Assembly (NCBI GenBank): GCA_947461175.1
Contig: CANHIY010000017.1
Span: 1 to 33,573, forward strand
DNA length: 33,573 bases
Direction: 5' to 3'
Source of the DNA: Bacteriovoracaceae bacterium
GTDB taxonomy: Bacteria; Bdellovibrionota; Bacteriovoracia; Bacteriovoracales; Bacteriovoracaceae
A program made the translations under genes and the position numbers. The notes beneath the pieces are model-generated. The model had not been told where the DNA came from and ran no database searches. It was given only the letters and a program-made list of their open reading frames with translations. Each line of letters starts with the position of its first letter. The stretch's first letter is position 1. Positions 24,643-32,719 of this stretch are shown piece by piece.

Positions 24643-25869
24643 TTAAGAAAAAACTCTTGAATGAGGAAAATCTTTTTTCATCTCATTCAAAAGAATCCTC
24701 AATTGATCCTCTCCTTTAGTTTCCAGAGTGAAGATGACATTCGTGCCAGTGATTCCCGTATCTGTAGAATCTCTGTCATGAACCACTTGCAGGATGTTAA
24801 CTCCCTTCTCTTTGATAACACCAGTCAGTTGATGAAGGATCCCGGGACGGTCCTGAATAGGAATGGATACTCTGACCTTACGTTTTGACTCAATAAGCCC
24901 TCTATCAATAATTCTCTCCAGAAGGTTAACGTCAATATTTCCGCCACAAATAACCAGAACAATTTTTTTATTCTTAAAGACTTTGGAGTTTTTTTGATAA
25001 AGTTGATCAAAGAGGGCCAGGGGAAGAGCTCCGGCACCTTCTGCGATAACACGTGCCTTCTCCATTAATTGAAGAATCGCCCAGGCCATTTTTTCATCTG
25101 TGACAGTGTAAGATGAATCTACCACCTTCCGAAGAGATCTAAACATCTCCGGTGCCACGTTTTTCACACGGATTCCATCCGCAAATGTTTCAGCGTGATC
25201 AATGATTTTAATTTTTCCCGAATTTAGAGAATCAACCATGGCACTACAACCACTTGCCTGACCGGCAATGATTTTAGTTTGCGCCTTACTTCCCATAAGA
25301 ACCTGCCCCATTCCGGAAACAAGACCCCCTCCCCCTATAGATGAGAAAACGTAATCCATTTCAGGAAGCTGTTCAAGGAGTTCAAAGGCCACACTCCCCT
25401 GTCCCGCGATGACTTTCGGATCATGATAAGGATGAACAAAAACCATTTTTTGTTTTTTCATGAGACTTTCAGCATAACTAAAACCGTCTTCAATACTTTT
25501 TCCATGGAGGATAACTTTTGCTCCAAGAGCTTCAGTATTTCTAATCTTGGTTAGGGGTGATCCTTCGGGCATGATGATGGTTGCCTTGATCTTAAATCGA
25601 TTCGCCGCCCAGGCAACTCCTTGGGCATGATTTCCTGCACTGACTGCCAGAACTCCATTTTTTCTCTCAGATGGAGTGAGGGTAGATAGTTTGTAAGTTG
25701 CCCCTCTCATTTTAAAGGAACCAATGGGTAACATATTTTCAAGTTTTAAAAAAACTTCACAACCATACTGCTGAGAAAGCCATTCGTTGTAGATGAGAGG
25801 TGTAGGATGAATAATTTTCTTAAGCTCAGAATAGGCCTGTTTAAATTCTTTAAAGTCTATAATCATCAT
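24643..25869 (-). CDS. ilvA: Threonine dehydratase with C-terminal ACT domain
   Basis: PLP enzyme that deaminates threonine to 2-oxobutanoate, 408 residues. The PLP lysine is Lys53 in GSFKMRGA; the phosphate-binding loop GGGGLVSG is at 179-186, and AGNHAQGVA follows the usual position. The C-terminal 80 residues are one ACT domain (VRVSIPIQDRPGILHQLTGVIKEKGVNILQVVHDR), the arrangement of short IlvA/TdcB hybrids, so allosteric control by an amino acid is likely. The start may be 25869 or the next codon. It follows mntP by 38 bases on the same strand. Confidence 0.94.
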   Translation of the reverse strand: MMIIDFKEFKQAYSELKKIIHPTPLIYNEWLSQQYGCEVFLKLENMLPIGSFKMRGATYKLSTLTPSERKNGVLAVSAGNHAQGVAWAANRFKIKATIIMPEGSPLTKIRNTEALGAKVILHGKSIEDGFSYAESLMKKQKMVFVHPYHDPKVIAGQGSVAFELLEQLPEMDYVFSSIGGGGLVSGMGQVLMGSKAQTKIIAGQASGCSAMVDSLNSGKIKIIDHAETFADGIRVKNVAPEMFRSLRKVVDSSYTVTDEKMAWAILQLMEKARVIAEGAGALPLALFDQLYQKNSKVFKNKKIVLVICGGNIDVNLLERIIDRGLIESKRKVRVSIPIQDRPGILHQLTGVIKEKGVNILQVVHDRDSTDTGITGTNVIFTLETKGEDQLRILLNEMKKDFPHSRVFS

Positions 25870-25907
25870 CGTCCCCTATTAAAAAAATTGGTCGCAAGAA
25901 AATTTCA

Positions 25908-26471
25908 TTAACCTCGGAACATGGTCCAGAAAACCTCAATGCCGAAGAATCCAAAAATAAGCCCCGCAAACCTTAGTAGCCATCGGTCAGGAATTTTCTT
26001 AAAAAACTGTCCGCCAAGATAAAAAAGAGCACACATCAATAAAGTAATCACCCCAACCTCTAGGGATATCAAATAGGTAAAAGGGATGGCCCCGAGGCTT
26101 ATACCCGAGATAAGGGCATCAATGCTGGTTGCAAAACCAAGCAAAAAAATCGGTAAAATTCCCCAGACAACAACTCGCTCCTCGGAGGATAGACTTTCTT
26201 TAAAACACTTAAAACCTATTCCAAAAAAAATGAGCCCTATCACAAATTGAAAATAATAACCAAAACGAGAAAAGGTAAAAAAATATCCGGCATGACTGCC
26301 GAACCAGATCATCGCAAATTGAAAGAGACCAAAAATCAAGGAAGAAAAAAAACCATTTTTTAATTTTTTACCGACGGGTTCATGCTCATGGAGAAGGCCC
26401 AGTGCAAATGAAACAACAGCGGCATCAACGGCCAGGGCCAGTCCCAGAAGGATGATTTGATGAGAAATCAT
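25908..26471 (-). CDS. mntP: MntP-family putative manganese efflux pump
   Basis: 187 residues with six membrane helices. The two inverted halves each carry the family Asp motif: LALAVDAAVVSFALG near the N-terminus and GFATSIDALISGISLGAI in helix four. In Escherichia coli MntP exports Mn2+ and is controlled by MntR and a manganese riboswitch; the 81 bases to the divergent ctaA leave no room for the usual yybP-ykoY riboswitch and I see none. A His/Glu-rich loop (LLHEHEPVGKK) lies after helix one. Confidence 0.9.
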   Translation of the reverse strand: MISHQIILLGLALAVDAAVVSFALGLLHEHEPVGKKLKNGFFSSLIFGLFQFAMIWFGSHAGYFFTFSRFGYYFQFVIGLIFFGIGFKCFKESLSSEERVVVWGILPIFLLGFATSIDALISGISLGAIPFTYLISLEVGVITLLMCALFYLGGQFFKKIPDRWLLRFAGLIFGFFGIEVFWTMFRG

Positions 26472-26552
26472 GGAGGATTATTTCCTTTTAATAGAGAATA
26501 TTTCATCATCTAAGGGGTGTAAAAGTAAAGGGCCCGTGATAAGCTCTTAGGT

Positions 26553-27503
26553 ATGAGAAGTTTTCAGCGTTTATTATTTTTTTCCATCCTAGGAACTTAC
26601 TTAGTTATTCTTGCAGGCGCGGTGGTGAGAGGAACTGGCTCTGGTCTTGGCTGCCCCGACTGGCCCCGGTGTTTTGGACAATGGATCCCTCCTCTAGACA
26701 TTACAGAATTGCCCCCAGACTATAAAGAAATTTATAAAATTTCAGGAAAAACCATTGCCGATTTTGACCCCTTTAAAACCTGGACGGAGTACTTAAACCG
26801 CCTTTTAGGGGTGGTCTTGGGCATTTTAATTATTTTTCTCTTTTTCCTTTCCTTTAAAGTCAAAAATTTTGAAAAAAATTTGCCATGGTTTTGTGGAGGA
26901 CTTTTATTACTCATTTTAATTCAAGGGGGTGTGGGTGCCCTGGTCGTCTTCAGCCACCTTAAACCCTTTATTATTACGGCCCACATGTTCCTTGCCCTTC
27001 TCCTTCTTTTTGGTCTTATTTATCTTCACAAGTACTGTAAAGATCTTGGAACCCCGGCCTTGACTCTCGAAATTGACCATAAGGGGCTCAGGCTCACAAA
27101 GATTTTAGTCAAACTAACTTTTCTCCAAGTCCTTCTTGGTACTCAGGTCAGGCAACAAGTCGATCATTTTATGAGAGACACACTGATGGCTTCTCAGAGC
27201 ACTATCATGGATTTTTTAGGAGCCATTTTTTACATTCACCGCTCCTTCTCTATCCTTATTGTCGTTTTTTTCATCTACCTCCTAGTCCACTTCCACAGGC
27301 AACAGTTTAATCGAGGAGCATTTTTTCAGACCCTGCTGGCATTCCTCACAGTTTTAAGCAGTGTGGGTTCAGGAATTGCTTTAAATTATTTTGGATTTCC
27401 TCTTAAGGCCCAACCCATCCACTTATTTTGTGGGGTCTTATGCTTGGGAATTCTCTTTACATTATCACTGAATCTCAAGGGTAGTTTAATCGAGGACACT
27501 TAA
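26553..27503 (+). CDS. ctaA: Haem A synthase
   Basis: Oxidises the C8 methyl of haem O to give haem A. The 316-residue, eight-helix protein has the diagnostic GAVVRGTGSGLGCPDWPRCFGQWIPP with the Cys pair (34 and 40). Haem-ligand positions: Glu79 and the position usually His is Asn82 (WTEYLNRLLG, usual EYxHR); His144, His229 (FYIHRSF) and His290 (QPIHLFCG) are present. I recall Bacteroidetes homologues also having EYINR, so this need not abolish activity. It lies about 9 kb from the oxidase cluster whose haem it would make. Confidence 0.94.
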   Translation: MRSFQRLLFFSILGTYLVILAGAVVRGTGSGLGCPDWPRCFGQWIPPLDITELPPDYKEIYKISGKTIADFDPFKTWTEYLNRLLGVVLGILIIFLFFLSFKVKNFEKNLPWFCGGLLLLILIQGGVGALVVFSHLKPFIITAHMFLALLLLFGLIYLHKYCKDLGTPALTLEIDHKGLRLTKILVKLTFLQVLLGTQVRQQVDHFMRDTLMASQSTIMDFLGAIFYIHRSFSILIVVFFIYLLVHFHRQQFNRGAFFQTLLAFLTVLSSVGSGIALNYFGFPLKAQPIHLFCGVLCLGILFTLSLNLKGSLIEDT

Positions 27504-27540
27504 GTTTTTTGATTTATGATTTGTTATAAAAGGTAAATTC

Positions 27541-28620
27541 ATGCTTGGATTAATGGCTCTTGGTCTAACTGCCCTTATGATCTACACACTGGTAAAGAAT
27601 GCCCTCACTGGGACTCAAGTCAGTTCAAAGGATCAATTCACGGGGAGTGTAGAACTTATTATTCCCATGACTTCTGGGTCTGAGTTTTACCTTGAACCTT
27701 GGTTAAAAAATCTCTCCGAAATGGGTCTTAAAGGAATGAACGTAAAGATCTTCCTTTTGGTCCACGGTCATCATCCTTCTGCCCAGGTGTGGCAAGAACT
27801 TCAGCAAAAACTTCCTTTCCTGGAAGTTCACACATTTCTTTCTCGTCCTCTGGGCAGGGAACCAATTCCGTGGATGATTGAACAAATTGCCGACAAAATT
27901 AAGGCCGATGTAGTGATTATTGGTGATTCTGAACTGGTTCCTACAGAACATGCTTTTAATTCCGTAGGAAAATTAGTCATGGATAAATTAAAAGCTTATT
28001 TTGTGCTACCACAAACCAGCAAAGAAGAGGTTCTGGGTGAGGCCATTGCCTGCTTAAACCCAACCCTTGCTCTGGCCTCGATTTATGGATTTCGAAAAAT
28101 ACGGAGAAGTTTTTCTCACCCACTCATCAGTATGTCTCAGGGCTGGATGGCCATGCCCCTTGGGATGTTTAAACAATTTGACTGGAGTAAATTAAATATT
28201 CCTTCATGGAAAGAAACTCTGGCCAAGGGCTGGGACCTGGAAAATAAAACATACTTACTGGCCTTTGGAGAAAAGCATCTTTTAAGGTATTATCCAGAAG
28301 ATCTTCAGTCACACATTTCTCTCCTAAAAAATCATTGGGAGGAAATTTGGCTCAAGGGAGACAGAGTCAATCTTTGGATTTTTGTGGTGGTTCTCTTTAT
28401 TTGGTCTTTTCCTATTTTTTATTTTTTCACCCACCCATTCTGGTCTCTGGCGAGTATCTTCTTACTCATCCTCTACCGATTTTTTACTAAAATCATTTTT
28501 CAAGAATCCTGGTCATCCATTATTTTACATCCCTTTGCGGCCTTGATCTGGATCGGGACATTGGCTTGGTGGGTGTTAACAGGTCTTAAGAGTAAATACA
28601 AACCCAAAAGACCCGTTTAA
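27541..28620 (+). CDS. Glycosyltransferase 2-like membrane protein
   Basis: 359 residues. One N-terminal helix (1-20) is followed by a cytosolic domain with the order of a GT-A fold: SVELIIPMTSG (usual VSVIIP), FLLVHGHHPS, LSRPLGREPIPWMIEQIADKI and DVVIIGDSELVP, where Asp129 and Glu131 stand in the DxD place. Two to three hydrophobic segments follow (about 278-296, 302-320, 333-352). The layout resembles membrane-bound GT2 enzymes for lipids, but the DxD is modified and the acceptor motif is not clear, so substrate and activity are open. AAAAGG precedes the ATG. Confidence 0.65.
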   Translation: MLGLMALGLTALMIYTLVKNALTGTQVSSKDQFTGSVELIIPMTSGSEFYLEPWLKNLSEMGLKGMNVKIFLLVHGHHPSAQVWQELQQKLPFLEVHTFLSRPLGREPIPWMIEQIADKIKADVVIIGDSELVPTEHAFNSVGKLVMDKLKAYFVLPQTSKEEVLGEAIACLNPTLALASIYGFRKIRRSFSHPLISMSQGWMAMPLGMFKQFDWSKLNIPSWKETLAKGWDLENKTYLLAFGEKHLLRYYPEDLQSHISLLKNHWEEIWLKGDRVNLWIFVVVLFIWSFPIFYFFTHPFWSLASIFLLILYRFFTKIIFQESWSSIILHPFAALIWIGTLAWWVLTGLKSKYKPKRPV

Positions 28621-28624
28621 AGAT

Positions 28625-28963
28625 TTAAGGTAGAATAAGAAGCTGACCACCCACGTGAGCAGGATGCAAATGACACTTCATGGAGAAGAGTCCTTCCTTA
28701 TCGGCCTTAAATTTAACCACTTCTTTCACGCCCTTTTTCACTTCTTTTCTGACATTAAAATCTGGAATAAAGAACCCATGGATGCCTGAGGGAACATTAT
28801 TAATGAGGGTTATTTCCACTTCCTCACCTTTTTTGGCGATAATGGTTCCAGGAAGCCACTGCTTGACTCCTTCATTTTCATAGTTAACTAGGGTAATGGA
28901 GCGGGTTTGGGCAAATAAGTTAAAGCTTAAAACCAAACAGGATATAGACACCAACATTTTCAT
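28625..28963 (-). CDS. Secreted cupredoxin-fold protein
   Basis: 112 residues: signal peptide MKMLVSISCLVLSFNLFA, then a single cupredoxin domain. Ligand candidates are His62 (GIHGFFIP) and the cluster Cys97, His98, His100 and His103 in FSMKCHLHPAHVGGQ; the usual axial Met is replaced, as HVGGQ has no Met. This fits a mononuclear copper protein of the nitrosocyanin/CuA-like C-terminal motif type. AGGGAG precedes the ATG at 28963; a longer frame to 29002 adds a non-signal N-terminus and is rejected. Periplasmic electron transfer or copper handling is inferred. Confidence 0.85.
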   Translation of the reverse strand: MKMLVSISCLVLSFNLFAQTRSITLVNYENEGVKQWLPGTIIAKKGEEVEITLINNVPSGIHGFFIPDFNVRKEVKKGVKEVVKFKADKEGLFSMKCHLHPAHVGGQLLILP

Positions 28964-29087
28964 ACGTACTCCCTCATTTTGTAGGTGGAACATTTTTATC
29001 AAATCATTGTTAATCAGCTTCTAGGTCTTTACAATGAAAATTCCTTTGACAATAATGGGTGCAAAATAACTTTTAAAAGGATCACAC

Positions 29088-29204
29088 ATGGGTTTTGGAC
29101 GTAAAAGTAAAGCCGTTAAAATGCTTCGTCGCAAGGGTCAGGCCAAGAAAAAGGCCAAAATAAAGCAGAAAATTGCTGCGGGTAAAATGACTAAAAAAAG
29201 ATAG
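29088..29204 (+). CDS. 38-residue highly basic peptide
   Basis: MGFGRKSKAVKMLRRKGQAK and on to TKKR: about half of the residues are Lys or Arg and there is no acidic residue. AAAAGGA stands before the ATG, a TTGACA lies at 29046-29051, and a strong hairpin follows the stop at 29229. The composition suggests RNA, DNA or ribosome binding, and the reading frame is free-standing in a 318-base gap. It is short, so chance cannot be ruled out, but the signals around it are good. No family is recognised. Confidence 0.65.
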   Translation: MGFGRKSKAVKMLRRKGQAKKKAKIKQKIAAGKMTKKR

Positions 29205-29228
29205 TTTAATATTTAAACGACGCTAAAA

Positions 29229-29256
29229 GGGTCCAAAGGACATTTTCTTTGGACCC
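29229..29256. terminator. Hairpin after the basic peptide gene
   Basis: Perfect 10-bp arms GGGTCCAAAG (29229-29238) and CTTTGGACCC (29247-29256) with an 8-base loop. No T tract follows on the plus strand; on the minus strand TTTTAG follows. It probably ends the basic peptide transcript, or may act in the leader of the symporter gene that starts at 29321. Confidence 0.6.
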
Positions 29257-29320
29257 AAATCCACAAACAAAAAAATTTTTATTCCATTTTAAAAAAATCG
29301 TGCACTGGACGGTCCATCTT

Positions 29321-30574
29321 ATGAGCACAAACTCAAGTTCAAATCTCACTATTAAAATTCTTATTGGCATGTTCATGGGAGTCTTTCTAGGTAGTATCAT
29401 TAATTATTTTCAGCTCTCAGGAGAATTTATTGAGACCTATCTTCTCAATGGCCTGATCGATATTGGGGGAAGAGTCTTTCTCTCCTCTTTAAAGCTTTTA
29501 GTAGTGCCGATGGTTTTCGTTTCCTTGGTTGCTGGGGCCGGATCCTTAGATGACATCAAAAAACTTGGGCGCCTAGGCTCCAAAACTTTTGGTCTTTATG
29601 TGGCCACGACTGCCCTGGCCATTGCCCTGGCCCTATTTGTTTCAGAAATTTTTGACCCGGGACAAGGATTTATCATTCAGGGATCCACCTCTTTTCAGGC
29701 TGAGGAAGCTCCTTCTCTCGTGGATGTTATTGTCAATATTTTCCCCTCAAATCCAGTGGAGGCCATGGTCAAAGCTGAAATGCTTCAGATCATTGTGTTT
29801 GCTATCCTCTTTGGGGTTGGCATTAGTCTCGCGGGAGAAGCTGGGAAAAGAATCCTTGGAACTTTTAATGACCTAAACGAGATCATCATGAAGATGGTCC
29901 TCATCTTAATTGAACTCGCCCCTTATGGAGTTTTTTGTCTCTTAACCAAGGTATTCTCGTCCCAGGGACTTGGGGCCATTATTCCTATGGCAAAGTACTT
30001 CTTTATCGTGTTGTTTTGCCTTGTCCTCCATGTTGTGGTGGTCTACAGCCTCATTTTAAAAGTCATGGGTAAATTAAGTCCGGTGAAATTTTTTAAAAAA
30101 TATTATGAGGTCATGCTTTTTGCTTTTTCTACCTCAAGCTCTAATGCCACTCTTCCGGTTAACCTGGAAGTTACAGAGAAAAAACTAGGGGTCCATAATT
30201 CTGTTGCCTCCTTCACCATTCCTTTAGGGGCCACCGTGAATATGGATGGCACTGCAATCATGCAGGGTGTGGCCACCGTCTTTGTGGCCCAAGTTTATGG
30301 TGTTGAGCTAGGGTTTCAGGGCTACCTCATGACCATCCTCACGGCCACTCTTGCCTCCATTGGCACAGCAGGTGTACCAGGCGTGGGTCTTGTGATGCTT
30401 GCCATGGTTTTTAAACAAGTAGGACTCCCTGTTGAAGGAATTGGACTCATTATTGGCGTGGATAGGCTCCTGGATATGACCAGAACCGCTGTAAATGTTT
30501 GCGGTGACGCTATTGTGAGCTGTATTGTGGCAAAATCTGAAGGCCAGTTTGATGAAACAGTTTTTAATTCTTAA
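29321..30574 (+). CDS. Dicarboxylate/amino acid:cation symporter (DAACS family)
   Basis: GltP/DctA-type transporter, 417 residues from the ATG at 29321. It has the family hallmarks in order: the Ser-rich hairpin AFSTSSSNATLPVNLE, the NMDG motif in GATVNMDGTAIMQG, and DRLLDMTRTAVNVCGDA near the end where substrate and Na+/H+ are bound. About eight transmembrane helices and two hairpin loops are expected. A TTG start at 29249 is in frame but lies in a hairpin and adds a non-hydrophobic tail. Its stop codon TAA coincides with the target duplication of the insertion sequence that follows, and its coding end is undamaged. Confidence 0.94.
   Translation: MSTNSSSNLTIKILIGMFMGVFLGSIINYFQLSGEFIETYLLNGLIDIGGRVFLSSLKLLVVPMVFVSLVAGAGSLDDIKKLGRLGSKTFGLYVATTALAIALALFVSEIFDPGQGFIIQGSTSFQAEEAPSLVDVIVNIFPSNPVEAMVKAEMLQIIVFAILFGVGISLAGEAGKRILGTFNDLNEIIMKMVLILIELAPYGVFCLLTKVFSSQGLGAIIPMAKYFFIVLFCLVLHVVVVYSLILKVMGKLSPVKFFKKYYEVMLFAFSTSSSNATLPVNLEVTEKKLGVHNSVASFTIPLGATVNMDGTAIMQGVATVFVAQVYGVELGFQGYLMTILTATLASIGTAGVPGVGLVMLAMVFKQVGLPVEGIGLIIGVDRLLDMTRTAVNVCGDAIVSCIVAKSEGQFDETVFNS
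30564..30574. repeat. Left copy of the target site duplication
   Basis: TTAATTCTTAA, identical to 31875-31885. The last three bases are the symporter stop codon. Because the repeat ends are shared with the inverted repeats, the true duplication may be 11, 9 or 7 bases. Confidence 0.8.
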
Positions 30575-30597
30575 ATTGTCCGCGGACTTCTGAGGAT
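30575..30597 (+). repeat. Left terminal inverted repeat of the insertion sequence
   Basis: The 23 bases from 30575 (ATTGTCCGCGGAC, ending in CTGAGGAT) match the reverse complement of 31852-31874 at 18 positions. Confidence 0.85.
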
Positions 30598-30712
30598 AAA
30601 TCCCAAAGATTTTTTTGAGTTCATCGCTCGAAGCAATGCTGCATACAACCTCTTTTATCAGGACCTTAGGAATCTCAAGCTTGCCCCATGTGTTTGCAAG
30701 AGCCTCCTCACC

Positions 30713-31807
30713 ATGACCCAAATAGCTGATCAATTACAATTGATCCCGCCTTATTGCCCAAATCCTAATTGCCTGTTTCACTTCGGAACGAAAGAACACT
30801 TTTATGTAAAAAACGGTTTCATTCCAACAGATAAGGAACCCTTTCTTAACCAGCGCTTTAAGTGCAAAAGATGTAAGATTCAGTTTTCCGCCAATACTTT
30901 TAGTCTGGATTTTAGAAAAAAGATCCCGCTCCAATCAGAAAAAATTCTTCACTATAGCATGAACGGCATGAGCAATAATTCTGTGGCAAGAAATCTCAGG
31001 GTCAGCGAAGCCTTGGTTAGAGATCGATTGAAAGTCATGTCTCGGCAGTCTCTTTTTTTTGAGAAAAACAATTCTGCAAAAACAATTTTGGAGGACATAT
31101 CTTACGATGGATTCGAGACCTTTACTCATTCACAATTTTCTCCGTGCTACATCAACACAGCGGTGGGAAGAGTGTCTCACTTCATTTACCACAATACCTT
31201 TTCCCCCCTGAATCGCAAGGGGAGGATGACGGAGGATCAAAAAATAAAGAACAAAGAGCTTATCTTAAAACACGGACTCTACCCTCGAGATTCCGTCTTC
31301 GAGGAGAGCACCTACATCATGGAGGAGCTCTCAAAAAAAACCAAACATAAAATCCTGTTCACGGATGAGCACCGGGCATATCAGAAGGCATACAGGAGTC
31401 GAAGTTTAAATCTTTGTCACGTCACCATCAGTTCTAAAACAAGACGAGATCCCACCAATCCTTTGTTTCCCATCAACCATCTTCACATGCTGTATAGGCA
31501 TTTTCTTTCTTCACAAAGACGGGAGACGATTTCGTTTCAAAAGCACGAGGGAGCACTTTTAGAAAAAGTTCAACTGATGAAAATCTATCGAAACTTTATG
31601 AATCCCAAATTCGTGAAGAAGAATAAATTTGATCCTCATGCTCACGAGTGGAGTCCAGCGATGTACCTTAAGATAACGGAAAAGATTTTAAATTTTGAGG
31701 ATATTTTTGGTGTAAGAAAATTGAAAACTCAACTGGATCTTGATCAAAGGGAGAAAGACTTTGTTGCCCGTCATTATCCTTATTCCAGGCAAGTTATTGC
31801 GGCGTAG
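30713..31807 (+). CDS. DDE transposase with N-terminal zinc finger
   Basis: 364 residues. An N-terminal zinc ribbon (Cys15, Cys20, Cys51, Cys54: CPNPNC and CKRC) is followed by an HTH (about 82-103, MSNNSVARNLRVSEALVRDRL) as in InsA-type transposases. The catalytic residues are probably Asp132 (SYDGFE), Asp218 (FTDEHRAY) and Glu271 (RRETISF); the ending VQLMKIYRNFMNPKF matches the helix after the last Glu in a group of IS1-like enzymes. No clear ribosome binding site lies at the ATG, and the frame stays open upstream to the symporter stop. It appears intact. Confidence 0.88.
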   Translation: MTQIADQLQLIPPYCPNPNCLFHFGTKEHFYVKNGFIPTDKEPFLNQRFKCKRCKIQFSANTFSLDFRKKIPLQSEKILHYSMNGMSNNSVARNLRVSEALVRDRLKVMSRQSLFFEKNNSAKTILEDISYDGFETFTHSQFSPCYINTAVGRVSHFIYHNTFSPLNRKGRMTEDQKIKNKELILKHGLYPRDSVFEESTYIMEELSKKTKHKILFTDEHRAYQKAYRSRSLNLCHVTISSKTRRDPTNPLFPINHLHMLYRHFLSSQRRETISFQKHEGALLEKVQLMKIYRNFMNPKFVKKNKFDPHAHEWSPAMYLKITEKILNFEDIFGVRKLKTQLDLDQREKDFVARHYPYSRQVIAA

Positions 31808-31851
31808 AAAGAAAAAGTCTAGCAAAACTAAACAAGTTTTGATGGATTATG

Positions 31852-31874
31852 ATCCTCAGTTATCCACGAACAAT
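31852..31874 (-). repeat. Right terminal inverted repeat of the insertion sequence
   Basis: The reverse complement begins ATTGTTCGTGGAT and ends CTGAGGAT; 18 of 23 positions equal the left end. The changed positions are 6, 9 and 13-15. Confidence 0.85.
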
Positions 31875-31885
31875 TTAATTCTTAA
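31875..31885. repeat. Right copy of the target site duplication
   Basis: TTAATTCTTAA, identical to 30564-30574. It lies just before the end of the PilZ gene. Confidence 0.8.
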
Positions 31886-31896
31886 GGGATATTGAC

Positions 31897-32583
31897 CTAC
31901 TGAATAAAATTTTCAAAAACTGGCCCTGGTATGGCGGACATTAACTTTAGGCCAATTTTCTTATGCCTTTGTTTTCTTTTCTGGTACTTCGCATCGAAAT
32001 CATCGTTGAGGTAGAGAACTTCTCCTTCGATGGGGTGAATGAGTTTATGGTGACCAATTTGCGTCAGCCAAATGGACCGATGTTGATTAAAAAAAGAATG
32101 GTTGAAATCTGAAATAAGAAGCCCCAGTCCACTTAAGGAGACATCAAGAACTCTGATGTAGAGTTCTTGATCGGAATTTTTATTTCCAGAGCGTGATAAC
32201 TTAAGACAAACCAACTTTTCTTTGCTGGGACTAAAGCGGTGACGATTTTGTCCCCGTAGTTCGATGGTTTTAACCAATCTGGGGAAAGAGAATCTTACCG
32301 TGTTTTTTTCTACCTTGTAGGAATCAACCTTGAAAATGGATCCACGAAATTCAAGTTTTGTGAAAATTGGTTTACCATCATCAAAAGAATGGATTAATGG
32401 ATCATAACAGGCCACAACTTCCCTGGCGACAAAGTCAATTTCAAGATGAGAAATGGGAACCACTTTCTTCAAGGATCCATAGGATTGCCAAAGGAAATTA
32501 TCTTCATGGGTCCCAGATTGCTGAAGAATCCGCAGAATTTCTTTAAAGTCACTGGTTGAACGATAAGCTTCACTAATACTCAT
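31897..32583 (-). CDS. PilZ domain protein
   Basis: 228 residues, cytosolic. The C-terminal half is a PilZ domain with the c-di-GMP motifs RxxxR (Arg110, Arg114 in RGQNRHRF) and DxSxxG (148-153, DVSLSG), so it should bind cyclic di-GMP. The N-terminal ~100 residues (SLKKVVPISHLEIDF, FTKLEFRGSIFKVDSYK) resemble the YcgR-type N-domain, a flagellar-brake-like layout, less certainly. A strongly basic patch (KYQKRKQRHKK) lies near the C-terminus. It converged on the symporter gene before the insertion sequence came between them. Confidence 0.87.
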   Translation of the reverse strand: MSISEAYRSTSDFKEILRILQQSGTHEDNFLWQSYGSLKKVVPISHLEIDFVAREVVACYDPLIHSFDDGKPIFTKLEFRGSIFKVDSYKVEKNTVRFSFPRLVKTIELRGQNRHRFSPSKEKLVCLKLSRSGNKNSDQELYIRVLDVSLSGLGLLISDFNHSFFNQHRSIWLTQIGHHKLIHPIEGEVLYLNDDFDAKYQKRKQRHKKIGLKLMSAIPGPVFENFIQ

Positions 32584-32719
32584 CCTTTAAGCTTGCAAAA
32601 TAAATTCAAATTTGACAAATCCTCACCAGCTTTTTGATCAACATAATCAGGTATAAATTTTTTAAACTGTGCTCATTATCTTCTAAGTTGTATTGTGACA
32701 CTATACCGGGAGGTAACGG

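Larger units (their letters stand above)
30575..31874 (+). mobile_element. 1.3 kb insertion sequence with one transposase gene
   Basis: The element is bounded by 23-bp imperfect inverted repeats and flanked by a perfect 11-bp direct repeat (TTAATTCTTAA). One transposase gene fills it, at 30713-31807. It sits in the 11-base gap between the convergent symporter and PilZ genes: removing it and one repeat rejoins the symporter stop to GGGATATTGACC. An intact duplication implies a fairly recent insertion. IS1- or IS1595-like grouping is suggested by the zinc finger and DDE layout but not proved. Confidence 0.88.

Noticed and set aside
26472-26552. Manganese riboswitch before mntP
   Set aside because: The gap is only 81 bases and no yybP-ykoY-like fold could be read from it.
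31144-31350. Second frame inside the transposase gene
   Set aside because: It is an overlapping frame without a ribosome binding site; the single long frame already holds the zinc finger and all DDE residues, so no frameshift arrangement is needed.
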